DNA of 64,000 bases from an uncultured Lachnospiraceae bacterium (GTDB lineage Bacteria > Bacillota > Clostridia > Lachnospirales > Lachnospiraceae). Location of the stretch: assembly GCA_900551115.1 (NCBI GenBank), contig URUY01000011.1, forward strand, positions 1-64,000. The letters run 5' to 3'. The position numbers and the translations under genes are program-made. The notes under the pieces are model-generated. The model did not search any database. It saw only the letters and a list, made by a program, of their open reading frames with translations, and was not told the DNA's origin. Shown here piece after piece: positions 25,213 to 33,760 of the stretch (positions are counted from its first letter, which is position 1; every line of letters begins with the position of its first letter).

Positions 25213-26292
25213 ATGAATAATATGACGACTGAAAAAGAAAAAAATAAATTCGGAGTTATGCTTCCAATAGAAACACCTCCCCTAAAATACTCATTATTTG
25301 TTGCAGATAAATTATCGATTATAATGCAGCATCGTGACGCAACAAATTGGTTGTTGAACAATTTTATACAACTAGTATTTTATACTGATAATTTAAATAC
25401 AATTGACTTTAAAACCCATTTTCTTACTATATGGCCAGCAGATACATTTAAAATAGATCAACATGGTACAAATCTTTTTTTAAGAGAAACTACCATAAAT
25501 GATTCAATCTTATATTTAGATGAAAATAATTTGTTAGAACATATAATAAAATGGATTGATAAGGGACTATATATTTATGCAAACGTAGATGTATCAAAGC
25601 TAAGAAATACAAAATATTATAGTGATATTCCGCTCTGTCACTCTTCGCTTGTATATGGATATGATGAACAATATGTCTATCAATTAGATTTTAATCAAAA
25701 TGAAGATTTTGGTACTTTGGCAATACCACATGAAGACTATATAAATGCTTTACTATCAAAAGACTTGGAAAAAATATTTAACGAAGAGAAAGGAATGAAT
25801 GCAAAATATAATTTGACACTAATAAAAGTAAAAGAAGATTATGGTTCCTTTTGTAAACTAGATAAAGATGTAATAAAATATTGGGTAAAATCATATATAG
25901 ATTGTGAGAAAACAAGCTTAGGATCGAATCCTTTTTTTAATAGTTATCCTATCGAATGCGGATTAAATATATATGAATGTGTAAAAAAAATGGTTTTGAA
26001 ACTGACTAAAGAGGAATTATTAGATTACAGAATATTTCATGTCTTATATGAACACAAGAAAATAATGTTAATGCGCATAGAAAAGCTAATAACAAATGAT
26101 ATGCTATATGATGATGGTTCATTGCAAAACGCTTGTAAAGATATGATAGAATTAACTCATGAAATGAGACATTTATGCCTAAAATATAGAATAACCCATT
26201 CAGAAAATATAATAAACAAAATTTTATATAAATTAGATGCTTTAAAACAGATTGATACATGTTTTATGATAAATTTATATAAAGCTTTATAA
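25213..26292 (+). CDS. BtrH-like protein 3, nucleophile apparently lost
   Basis: Protein of 359 aa similar in layout to the other two BtrH-like proteins. H143 (PLCHSSLVYGYDE) and the following Asp (YQLDFNQ) are kept, but the position of the nucleophilic Cys reads RDATNW, giving Ala43. It may be a binding or structural subunit, or a decayed copy. The start at 25213 is preferred to 25132, which would overlap the glycosylase gene; GGGAAAGAGG precedes it. Last gene of the biosynthetic operon before a hairpin terminator. Confidence 0.68.
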   Translation: MNNMTTEKEKNKFGVMLPIETPPLKYSLFVADKLSIIMQHRDATNWLLNNFIQLVFYTDNLNTIDFKTHFLTIWPADTFKIDQHGTNLFLRETTINDSILYLDENNLLEHIIKWIDKGLYIYANVDVSKLRNTKYYSDIPLCHSSLVYGYDEQYVYQLDFNQNEDFGTLAIPHEDYINALLSKDLEKIFNEEKGMNAKYNLTLIKVKEDYGSFCKLDKDVIKYWVKSYIDCEKTSLGSNPFFNSYPIECGLNIYECVKKMVLKLTKEELLDYRIFHVLYEHKKIMLMRIEKLITNDMLYDDGSLQNACKDMIELTHEMRHLCLKYRITHSENIINKILYKLDALKQIDTCFMINLYKAL

Positions 26293-26301
26293 TTAGCAAT
26301 T

Positions 26302-26346
26302 AACTTGCATAGATGAAATTAGAAAGTCTCAACTATGCAAGTTTTT
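26302..26346. terminator. Bidirectional terminator between cluster and AraC gene
   Basis: AACTTGCATAG pairs with CTATGCAAGTT and is followed by T5 on the + strand. It separates the + strand biosynthetic operon from the convergent AraC gene, whose last codons overlap one arm. Confidence 0.8.
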
Positions 26347-27161
26347 CTATATTGTGAAGGAGAACAATTAAATTTTTTGTGAAATACAGTTGCTAAATAA
26401 TTTGCATTGGAAAAGCCGGTCTTATAAGCTATCTGGTTAATTGATAATTTTGTGTTGTCAAGTAAAAGTTGGGCACGTTGCAATTTGGTTGCGGTTAAAT
26501 AATCTGTGTAAGAACAGCCAGTTACATCTTTAAATAAGCGAGAAAAGTGTGATGTTGACAAAGCTGTATATTTCGCAGCATCCTCTATGGTAGGATTATA
26601 TTCCAGATTATTTTCAATATAAATAAGGACATCATGTATTCGGTAATCAAATTTATTAAAAAGTAGTTGTGAAGATTCTATAGGTAAATGTTCCTGATAT
26701 ATTGTAAAAAATAATTTATGTAGCATACCCTGTAAAATTAATTGTGAATATGCAGTATTATTGTTATATTCCTGATACATTTCTTCAAATTGTGATTTTA
26801 TCTTAATTTGTGTTTCGGGTAAAAAATGCAAATAATCGGTACATAATATATCAAATTCTGATTGCCCAATTAGATTAATTGCTGGCTGTAATGCTTCAAG
26901 TCGTAATTTAATTAGATATCGTTCATAGGGAATATCTGACATTGCACAATTCCGATGATATACGTTTGGTTTACTTATTCCAACATCACCGGAATGTGCA
27001 ATTTTAATATTTTCATAGGAGAACCACTTACGGTCTCCACTAACAAGATAGCCTAACATATAATGGTCAGAGGCTGCTTGCATGTGTGGCATGGAATAGG
27101 AGCCTTCTTTAATCTTGTGATCTACATGTATTATCTCATTTGAACTCAGTGGAATCGGCAT
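26319..27161 (-). CDS. AraC-family transcriptional regulator
   Basis: Protein of 280 aa. The C-terminal 100 residues hold two helix-turn-helix motifs (TIEDAAKYTALSTSHFSRLF and SINQIAYKTGFSNANYLATV) with the family signature FHKKFNCSPSQYRK at the end. The N-terminal part is a cupin-like effector domain (HMQAASDHYMLGYLVSGDRKW). It is divergent from the ABC exporter genes and convergent with the biosynthetic operon, so it is a plausible cluster-specific activator responding to an intermediate or the product. Confidence 0.92.
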   Translation of the reverse strand: MPIPLSSNEIIHVDHKIKEGSYSMPHMQAASDHYMLGYLVSGDRKWFSYENIKIAHSGDVGISKPNVYHRNCAMSDIPYERYLIKLRLEALQPAINLIGQSEFDILCTDYLHFLPETQIKIKSQFEEMYQEYNNNTAYSQLILQGMLHKLFFTIYQEHLPIESSQLLFNKFDYRIHDVLIYIENNLEYNPTIEDAAKYTALSTSHFSRLFKDVTGCSYTDYLTATKLQRAQLLLDNTKLSINQIAYKTGFSNANYLATVFHKKFNCSPSQYRKTCIVETF

Positions 27162-27314
27162 ACTTCTCTCTCCTTAGATTCAGATTCGTGATATTATGCA
27201 TATGATAGCATTAAATTAGAGAAAATACAATTAAAACGATTGCATATTTGATGAAATCAATAATAAAAAATCATATAATATAATGTATAATAAAAAATCA
27301 GGCATGGAGGTTAT
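27162..27314. promoter_or_regulatory. Divergent control region between AraC and ABC exporter genes
   Basis: A 153-bp, very AT-rich gap with overlapping TATAAT-like boxes on the + strand near 27275-27290 and GGAGG before the exporter start. It probably holds both promoters and the AraC sites; no repeat is clear enough to name an operator. Confidence 0.45.
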
Positions 27315-29069
27315 ATGAGGAAACAAAATATCTATTTAAGATTATCCATAAGGTATATCTACTATTTCTTATTATTTATAATACTTTCTTATTTTTTATC
27401 CCTTATTTTGGTTGAAGGCTCTGGGATAATATCAGCAGCAATTAACGACATGATTGCTGGTAAATTCGTTAATGTGAATTCCATTTTTTTTAAGATATTA
27501 TTTTTTGTTATTGTTTCAATGCTAATTTCTTTTTTTAAAAAGTTTTGCAGAGAACAATTTAGTTTAATGATACAGAAGGAGAGCAAAAACTATATTGTAA
27601 AAAATATCGAAGAGATTGAGTGTACATATATCAATGAACATACAGGCACTCTGATTACAAAACTAATTTCAGATATTGAAAAAATTGGACAGCTTTATGC
27701 TGAAATTGTTCCTGAGATTTTTCAATCAATTATTACAATTATAGCGTTAAGCTGTTCTATATTTAAAATGGATTGGAGACTTTTACTAAGCATTGTAATT
27801 TGTTATCCTTTAGTACTGTGTATAAGCAATAACTTATCAAAAAATATTAACAGATTAGCTAAGTCAAGAAGAGCAAAATATGACGAATTGACACGAGTTG
27901 CTAATGACGATATTGCAGGAATTGCAATAGCGCGAGCTTATGGTTTGAATGAAATATTAAATGAACGAATAGAAAATATTTCCAACGATATTTTAAGAAA
28001 CGAAATATATCGTAATAGATATCAGGCAATTGGAAATGTAATTCAAAGTTTAGTAAAGTGGATTCCGAGTGTTATCTGTTCCGTTGTTGCATTAATAGAA
28101 GTTTTTGGAGGACAATTATCCCTAGGCGATATGATGGCTTTTGTTATTTTATTTAGTAAAATTTCATCACCTATGAGTGAATTGCCTTTTAAAATAAACG
28201 ATGGAAGAGAATTATTAATATCTTTAAAAAGAATAAATGAGATAATGAATGCGCCAAAAGAACATTCTGGAACATATTGTGGAGATGCTGATTTAGTCAA
28301 AATGAAAAGTGCGATATCTTTTAAAAACGTTTCATTTTGGTATAATTCTAATTCTGAAAGAAGAGTTTTTGATAAATTAAATATTGATATTAAAAGAGGG
28401 ACTACTACAGCAATTGTAGGAACATCCGGTGTAGGAAAATCTACATTGTTTAAGATTATTTGCGGATTTGAAAAAGTAAAAATGGGAGAGTATTTCTTGT
28501 TTGAACATAATTTTAATACATGGAATTTAACAGCTGCAAGAAAAGAAATCGCTTTGGTATCTCAAAACGTATTTTTATTCGCGGATACTATTTTTTCTAA
28601 TATTACTTATGGTATGGATAATATATCGCCAGAAGCCGTGATAGAGGCATGTAAGGCTGCATGTATACATGATTATATCGTTACTTTACCAGACGGATAT
28701 CAAACTCTTATTGGAGAACATGGAGTGAATTTGTCCGGAGGACAGAGGCAGAGATTGGCTATTGCCAGAGCTTTTTTGAAATCAGCAACTATTTTGTTGC
28801 TAGATGAACCAACCTCTGCCTTAGATATAAAAACGGAAGAGGCTATAAGTAGAGTAATAGAAACAAGAAAAAATAATCAAACAGTAATAATTATTGCGCA
28901 TAGATTGTCAACGATATGCAATGCTGACGATATTATTGTTTTACACAAAGGTAAAGTTGCAGAAAGAGGATGTCATTTAGAATTATTGGATAAAGAAGGT
29001 ATTTACTCAAAATTATATAAGAAGGAGCATCAAACAGAAATCGAATTATTAGAAGATAGGAGCAATTAG
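27315..29069 (+). CDS. ABC exporter half-transporter 1 (membrane plus ATPase domains)
   Basis: Protein of 584 aa with about six membrane segments in the first 300 residues and a C-terminal ATPase: Walker A GTSGVGKST at about 369-377, signature LSGGQRQRLAIARA, Walker B ILLLDEPTSALD with the catalytic Glu, and H-loop IIIAHRLST. It is an MsbA/McjD-like half-transporter and overlaps no gene; the second half starts 2 bp later. Together they should export the cluster product, which would also confer self-protection. Confidence 0.92.
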   Translation: MRKQNIYLRLSIRYIYYFLLFIILSYFLSLILVEGSGIISAAINDMIAGKFVNVNSIFFKILFFVIVSMLISFFKKFCREQFSLMIQKESKNYIVKNIEEIECTYINEHTGTLITKLISDIEKIGQLYAEIVPEIFQSIITIIALSCSIFKMDWRLLLSIVICYPLVLCISNNLSKNINRLAKSRRAKYDELTRVANDDIAGIAIARAYGLNEILNERIENISNDILRNEIYRNRYQAIGNVIQSLVKWIPSVICSVVALIEVFGGQLSLGDMMAFVILFSKISSPMSELPFKINDGRELLISLKRINEIMNAPKEHSGTYCGDADLVKMKSAISFKNVSFWYNSNSERRVFDKLNIDIKRGTTTAIVGTSGVGKSTLFKIICGFEKVKMGEYFLFEHNFNTWNLTAARKEIALVSQNVFLFADTIFSNITYGMDNISPEAVIEACKAACIHDYIVTLPDGYQTLIGEHGVNLSGGQRQRLAIARAFLKSATILLLDEPTSALDIKTEEAISRVIETRKNNQTVIIIAHRLSTICNADDIIVLHKGKVAERGCHLELLDKEGIYSKLYKKEHQTEIELLEDRSN

Positions 29070-29071
29070 CA

Positions 29072-30721
29072 ATGACACGAAGAAATACTTTTTGGAAATT
29101 TTTGAGTTTATTAGAAAAACGATTAATAATATATATTATCTCGATTGTAATGATGACAACTTTTTATGCCATATATGAGGTTATTGGTTCACTTTTTATA
29201 AAAATTATTTTTGATATTGCTGAAAAAGGTAATTATGAAGTCGCAAGTACAACTATAGGATTGTATTTATTGATAGGGATAGCTGCAATATGTATTGCAT
29301 CTGTGTTTATGTATATTTATAATAATGAAGCCAAGAAAGGTTCCATGGAAATAAAGAAAAGAGTATTTTCTAAATCGTTAAAGTTTCCAATGGAATTCTA
29401 TGATACACATCATAGTGGTGAATTGCTATCTCGTTTAATTTATGATACAGATAAGGCAAGTGAAATATATTCATCCAGACTAAGAAGGGTGTTAGCGCCT
29501 ATAATTTCCGTTTTGGTATATATAATCATAATGTTTATTATTAATCCGGTTATGACATTAGTGCTCGTTTTCTTAAATATTATACTTTTTTTTCTGAATG
29601 CATTAATATCTATGCCAATGAAAAAAGTTGGAAAACAGGAGGCAGAAAAAAATGCTATCATGACAGCGAAATTATCTAATATTTTAACGGGTATAGAGAC
29701 CAATAAAATTTACGATTTTTTACATCATAACAAAAAAAAATATGAACAGGCTAATCAAGAATATTGTGACGTACAAAGAAAAAGAATACATTTAGTTAGT
29801 ATTTTGGAAGCTTTGAATGTTGGGTTTGATATGCTGTGTGCTTTATTATTTCTAGTTATAGGTATTTATTTCTTACAACAGCAATGGGTTTCTCTTGGAG
29901 ATGTTGTAGCCGTATATACCATATATACTGCACTTAGTTTGCAATTTTTACAATTGGGTAAATATTATCCTGAATTGATGAATTGCATATCTTATGCAGA
30001 TAGAATATTTTCATTTCTTGATGAAAAAGAAGAACATTGTGAAAGAATAATAGCAGATAGTGGACAAATAAATAATGCGACTGAAATTAATGCAATTGAA
30101 ATTGAGAATTTATCTTTTCAATATAGTGCAGAGCCACTGGTTTTAAATCAAATAACAATGACAATACCTCAAAATACAAATGTAGCGTTAATTGGAAAGT
30201 CTGGATGTGGTAAAAGTACGCTTGCAAAACTGCTTATAGGATTCTATCCTATTTCTTCTGGTGATATTAGAATTTTTGGAAGAACTATCAAAGAGCTTGG
30301 CTTGCAAAACGTTAGAGCATTGATAGCGTATGTTCCGCAAGAAGCATATTTATTTGAAGCAAGTGTTATTGAAAATATTCGCTGTGGTAAACCAGATGCA
30401 ACAGATGCAGAAGTAATAAATGCAGCCAAATTGGCGAACGCTCATAATTTTATTATGCAGCAGAGCGATAAATACCAAACGCTGATAATGAACAATGGTC
30501 ATAATTTATCGGGAGGGGAAAAGCAGAGAATAGCAATGGCTAGAGCCATAATAAAAAATTCACCAATAATTATATTGGATGAAGCAACCTCTGCATTGGA
30601 TAATGAATCAGAATTTCTTATACAAGATACAATTATGAAATTGAAAAAAACCAAAACTATTATTACGATTGCTCATAAGCAAGCAACAATAGATTTTGCT
30701 GACATTGTAATCGAATTATAA
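29072..30721 (+). CDS. ABC exporter half-transporter 2 (membrane plus ATPase domains)
   Basis: Protein of 549 aa pairing with the preceding gene. About six N-terminal membrane segments precede an ATPase domain with Walker A GKSGCGKST near 375, signature LSGGEKQRIAMARA, Walker B IIILDEATSALD and H-loop TIAHKQAT. Both halves keep the catalytic Glu, so both ATP sites may be active. It is followed by a hairpin terminator. Substrate is inferred from the neighbouring cluster. Confidence 0.92.
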   Translation: MTRRNTFWKFLSLLEKRLIIYIISIVMMTTFYAIYEVIGSLFIKIIFDIAEKGNYEVASTTIGLYLLIGIAAICIASVFMYIYNNEAKKGSMEIKKRVFSKSLKFPMEFYDTHHSGELLSRLIYDTDKASEIYSSRLRRVLAPIISVLVYIIIMFIINPVMTLVLVFLNIILFFLNALISMPMKKVGKQEAEKNAIMTAKLSNILTGIETNKIYDFLHHNKKKYEQANQEYCDVQRKRIHLVSILEALNVGFDMLCALLFLVIGIYFLQQQWVSLGDVVAVYTIYTALSLQFLQLGKYYPELMNCISYADRIFSFLDEKEEHCERIIADSGQINNATEINAIEIENLSFQYSAEPLVLNQITMTIPQNTNVALIGKSGCGKSTLAKLLIGFYPISSGDIRIFGRTIKELGLQNVRALIAYVPQEAYLFEASVIENIRCGKPDATDAEVINAAKLANAHNFIMQQSDKYQTLIMNNGHNLSGGEKQRIAMARAIIKNSPIIILDEATSALDNESEFLIQDTIMKLKKTKTIITIAHKQATIDFADIVIEL

Positions 30722-30728
30722 TATTTGA

Positions 30729-30756
30729 ATTACCCTCCAGATTTCTGGGGGGTAAT
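30729..30756 (+). terminator. Hairpin terminator after the exporter operon
   Basis: ATTACCC and CCAG pair with CTGG and GGGTAAT. The T run is weak (ATTATG), so termination may be partial. It marks the right edge of the biosynthetic cargo. Confidence 0.65.
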
Positions 30757-30883
30757 ATTATGTATTAAAAAGTGAAAGGGGTGTTTGAAAACAGAATATA
30801 TAGTCTTATATAGGTGCAAAATGGATGTATATGTTGACTTAAAATGGGTATAAATAGAATTATAGTTCAAAGGAAGATTACCC

Positions 30884-31543
30884 ATGAGTGCAACGTATAA
30901 CGAAATGTTAAAAAGGCTGATAGAAGAGCGAAAACGCTTGGGATTATCTCAAAAAGAAATGGCACGTCTGGTATATATTACACAAAGTAACTACAGTAAG
31001 GTGGAAAAGGGATTTCATCGTCTGAGTTATGAAGAATTAAAATATCTTTCTAAAGCTAAGGTAGATATTTTCTATATATTCACAGGATATAGATGTGCTG
31101 GAAAGTATGTTGAGTATTTCCAACAGTACACATATATTGAATTATGTTATTATTTGGGCATAATTTATTCACTTGTAGTTTTGAATGATTACAGGTCTAA
31201 TGCAGAGCAGTGGAAAGATATTGTGAAGCGAGTGAAATATGTGCCTTTAGTATTAGATTGTAAAAAATCTTCCAATATATTTCTTATTATAAGACATATG
31301 ACAGGTAGCAGACAAAAGCCTATGGCAGAGAAATTGGGTGTGGATATCAAGAAATTCCGTGAATTGGAGAAGGACAGATGTTTACCGGATAGTGAAATTA
31401 TTTGGAAACTGTATAATTTCTATCAAGTATCTCCGGCAGTAGTACTGAAGGATAAGCATTGCTTAATTAACGAAATATCTTCTCTTCTGGAGGAACTAGA
31501 AGAAAGCTGGATGGAAGTGATGGATATTATTGTTCAAATATAG
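30884..31543 (+). CDS. XRE-type regulator with two helix-turn-helix regions
   Basis: Protein of 219 aa. The N-terminus is a Cro/CI-type HTH (LSQKEMARLVYITQSNYSKVEKG) and a second HTH-like stretch lies near 145-185 (KPMAEKLGVDIKKFRELEKDR). The middle is hydrophobic and aromatic-rich without a named domain. It is 14 bp before the LytTR response regulator, so it is probably part of the quorum-sensing output or its control. Target genes unknown. Confidence 0.8.
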   Translation: MSATYNEMLKRLIEERKRLGLSQKEMARLVYITQSNYSKVEKGFHRLSYEELKYLSKAKVDIFYIFTGYRCAGKYVEYFQQYTYIELCYYLGIIYSLVVLNDYRSNAEQWKDIVKRVKYVPLVLDCKKSSNIFLIIRHMTGSRQKPMAEKLGVDIKKFRELEKDRCLPDSEIIWKLYNFYQVSPAVVLKDKHCLINEISSLLEELEESWMEVMDIIVQI

Positions 31544-31557
31544 AATAAGGACACATT

Positions 31558-32289
31558 ATGAAAAAGATACTGATACTGGAAGATAATCTGACTACGCTAA
31601 AGAACCTCACGCAGATTGTTCAGAATATTGCTGCTAAAAATGCAGTATATTCATTTTATGATATAAAAGATGCATACCAGTGTGCCATGGATAAAGTGAT
31701 TGATTTGTTTATTGTAGATATTATTCTAGACAGAAACAAACCAGGAGATTCTTCAGGACTTAAGTTTGTTGAAAATATAAGAAAAATCAATTATTATGCG
31801 TTTGTTCCGGTTATATTTGTTACATCATTAGAAGATGCCAAATTATATACCTACGAGAAGTTGCATTGTTACAGCTTTATTGAAAAGCCATTTGATGTGG
31901 AACAGCTCCGGCAGTTGGTGCAGCAATGCTTGCGTTTTGAGGAGACGAGGATAATATCGAAAACACTATATTTCAGAAAAGATGGAATCATTTTGGCTGT
32001 GGAGCGGGAGGATATTGTTTATGCGGAAAGTATTAATCATATGATGCATATTCATACCAAACAAGGTGATATTTTAGAAATTCCCTATATTACATTGAAG
32101 AAATTGCTGGATGACTTAGATTCTATGGATTTTATTCAATGTAGCCGGAGCACAGTAATAAATCAAAAATATATTGGTAATTTGGATGTTCCCAATCAGG
32201 TAGTTCAACTCAAAAAGGGATATGGCAGAGTGGGAATTGGTATAAGATTTAAGAAGAATTTGACAGCGTTGGAAAATCCAGACGGATAA
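31558..32289 (+). CDS. LytTR-family response regulator (AgrA-like)
   Basis: Protein of 243 aa with an N-terminal receiver (ILILEDN acid pocket, phosphoacceptor Asp in LFIVDIILD near 56, VTSLEDA and IEKPFD with the conserved Lys) and a C-terminal LytTR DNA-binding domain (VYAESINHMMHIHT, FIQCSRSTVINQKYI). AgrA-type regulators bind direct repeats and switch on their own agr operon and target genes. It is followed by the GHKL kinase gene. Confidence 0.92.
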   Translation: MKKILILEDNLTTLKNLTQIVQNIAAKNAVYSFYDIKDAYQCAMDKVIDLFIVDIILDRNKPGDSSGLKFVENIRKINYYAFVPVIFVTSLEDAKLYTYEKLHCYSFIEKPFDVEQLRQLVQQCLRFEETRIISKTLYFRKDGIILAVEREDIVYAESINHMMHIHTKQGDILEIPYITLKKLLDDLDSMDFIQCSRSTVINQKYIGNLDVPNQVVQLKKGYGRVGIGIRFKKNLTALENPDG

Positions 32290-32350
32290 TCTTAAATATA
32301 GTGACAGTATATGTAAAGTGTATGGCAAGAGAGAAGGTGTTGCGTTATAA

Positions 32351-33619
32351 ATGTTATACCATGTAGGGTTAATACTTGAATATATTGCAGTGATTGTTGT
32401 AGTACATAGAATATACAACAGGAAAATATGTTTAAATATTGATTTGGTTGGGTTATGCTTAATGTCTTTGGCTGTTGTAGAATTTGTAAGATTTTATGAG
32501 CTTAGCAATATATTTACAATGATCATATACATACTGGTAGGGATGTATTGTGTTCGTAGGCATAATGATTCGATTATAGGAGCGATAGTAAGCGTTTTGC
32601 TTTTGCTGATTGTTGTCGTGATTTTGCAGTACATAGCGGTATTTCCGTGTTCATATTTCTTCGCAGAGAATTTGGAATTACAGATGTTAAGTACAAATGG
32701 ATTGGTTGTAGCTGCTACAATATGGATTCTACCGTTAATCAGGATACATAAGCTACGTGAGATTTTCAAGAAGAGAGATAATTATATTTTTGTAATAATG
32801 GGAACCGTTTTGGCTGTTGTCCTTATGATTATTTTGGAAGGGGAAATTGGGGGACAAATACATTTAGCTTTTTTTGCAATTTCGATACCTATACTGATTG
32901 TGCTTCTTTGGGGGTTAGTCAAGTGGTATATTGCTAAGGAAGAAGCTGAGATCTCTAGAAATGAGTTGTCTTTAAACCAATCAATGCAAGGAAAATATGA
33001 AGAGTTCTTGACTTCTGTAAGATTGCGGGAACATGGATTTAAGAATCACTTAGCAGCTTTGTTATCCATACGCTACACAAGTCGTTCATATGAAGAACTG
33101 GTTGCAGAACAAGAAAGATATTACTCCAGTATTTGTGAGGAAAACAAATATAATAAGTTGCTGTGCTTAAAAGACAGTATTGTTATTGGCTTTTTACACG
33201 AAAAATTTCGTGCGGCAGAAACAATGGGAATAAAAGTAATATATGATGTAAAAGGTGCTTTTTCACACTGTGCAGTCCCTGTCTATTACTTAATCGACAT
33301 ATTGGGTATATTAATTGATAATGCCGTGGAAGCACAGGAACATTCTATAGAGACAAAAGTGTTAGGCGTTCAGTTTGAAGAGAAAGAGACAATATACAAA
33401 ATTACTATTTCTAATCCGCATTCATATGTGAGTTATACGGAAATCGAATCTTGGTTTCAGTTAAATAAAAGTAGTAAAGGAAAGAATCGAGGGCTCGGAT
33501 TGTATCATATTAAAGAGCTGTGTGAAAAATATGATATGAAAATTGTTTGCAGAAACACTCTTTATGATGATGAAAATTGGATAGAATTTACTTTAGAAAT
33601 AGCGAAGGCGGATAAGTAA
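32351..33619 (+). CDS. GHKL sensor histidine kinase (AgrC-like)
   Basis: Protein of 422 aa with about six membrane segments in the first 205 residues, a phosphoacceptor region (LREHGFKNHLAAL near 226-238, matching the AgrC-type H-x(3-4)-NH pattern) and a GHKL ATPase domain (N box LIDNAVEAQ, G box GKNRGLGLYHI). It is the likely receptor for the peptide made by the convergent agrBD-like genes. The 3' end forms part of a terminator hairpin. Confidence 0.9.
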   Translation: MLYHVGLILEYIAVIVVVHRIYNRKICLNIDLVGLCLMSLAVVEFVRFYELSNIFTMIIYILVGMYCVRRHNDSIIGAIVSVLLLLIVVVILQYIAVFPCSYFFAENLELQMLSTNGLVVAATIWILPLIRIHKLREIFKKRDNYIFVIMGTVLAVVLMIILEGEIGGQIHLAFFAISIPILIVLLWGLVKWYIAKEEAEISRNELSLNQSMQGKYEEFLTSVRLREHGFKNHLAALLSIRYTSRSYEELVAEQERYYSSICEENKYNKLLCLKDSIVIGFLHEKFRAAETMGIKVIYDVKGAFSHCAVPVYYLIDILGILIDNAVEAQEHSIETKVLGVQFEEKETIYKITISNPHSYVSYTEIESWFQLNKSSKGKNRGLGLYHIKELCEKYDMKIVCRNTLYDDENWIEFTLEIAKADK

Positions 33620-33644
33620 TGGAAAACTTGTCCGCCTTCTTGTT
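33604..33644 (+). terminator. Terminator overlapping the kinase stop codon
   Basis: GAAGGCGGATAAGT pairs with ACTTGTCCGCCTTC, followed by TTGTTAATT. It lies between the convergent kinase and agrD-like genes and may serve the + strand operon. Confidence 0.75.
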
Positions 33645-33646
33645 AA

Positions 33647-33760
33647 TTATTCAGCATCTTCAGAGGGATAGGGATATTCTCCAAATAAAACAATGCTAGG
33701 GAGTGAGGTATCAACAATCCATGAAAATGCAGCAATAGTGGTTAAGATACGTGCCATCAT
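33647..33760 (-). CDS. agrD: AgrD-like cyclic lactone autoinducer precursor
   Basis: Peptide of 37 aa with a hydrophobic amphipathic leader (MMARILTTIAAFSWIV), a short core (DTSLPSIVLF) and an acidic, proline-containing tail (GEYPYPSEDAE), the plan of AgrD precursors. There is no cysteine, so ring closure would be through a serine, giving a lactone rather than a thiolactone. The start overlaps the stop of the agrB-like gene (ATGATG) with GAAAGGAG upstream, so the two are coupled. AgrB would cut before the GEYPYP tail; the exact core ends are inferred. Confidence 0.85.
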   Translation of the reverse strand: MMARILTTIAAFSWIVDTSLPSIVLFGEYPYPSEDAE

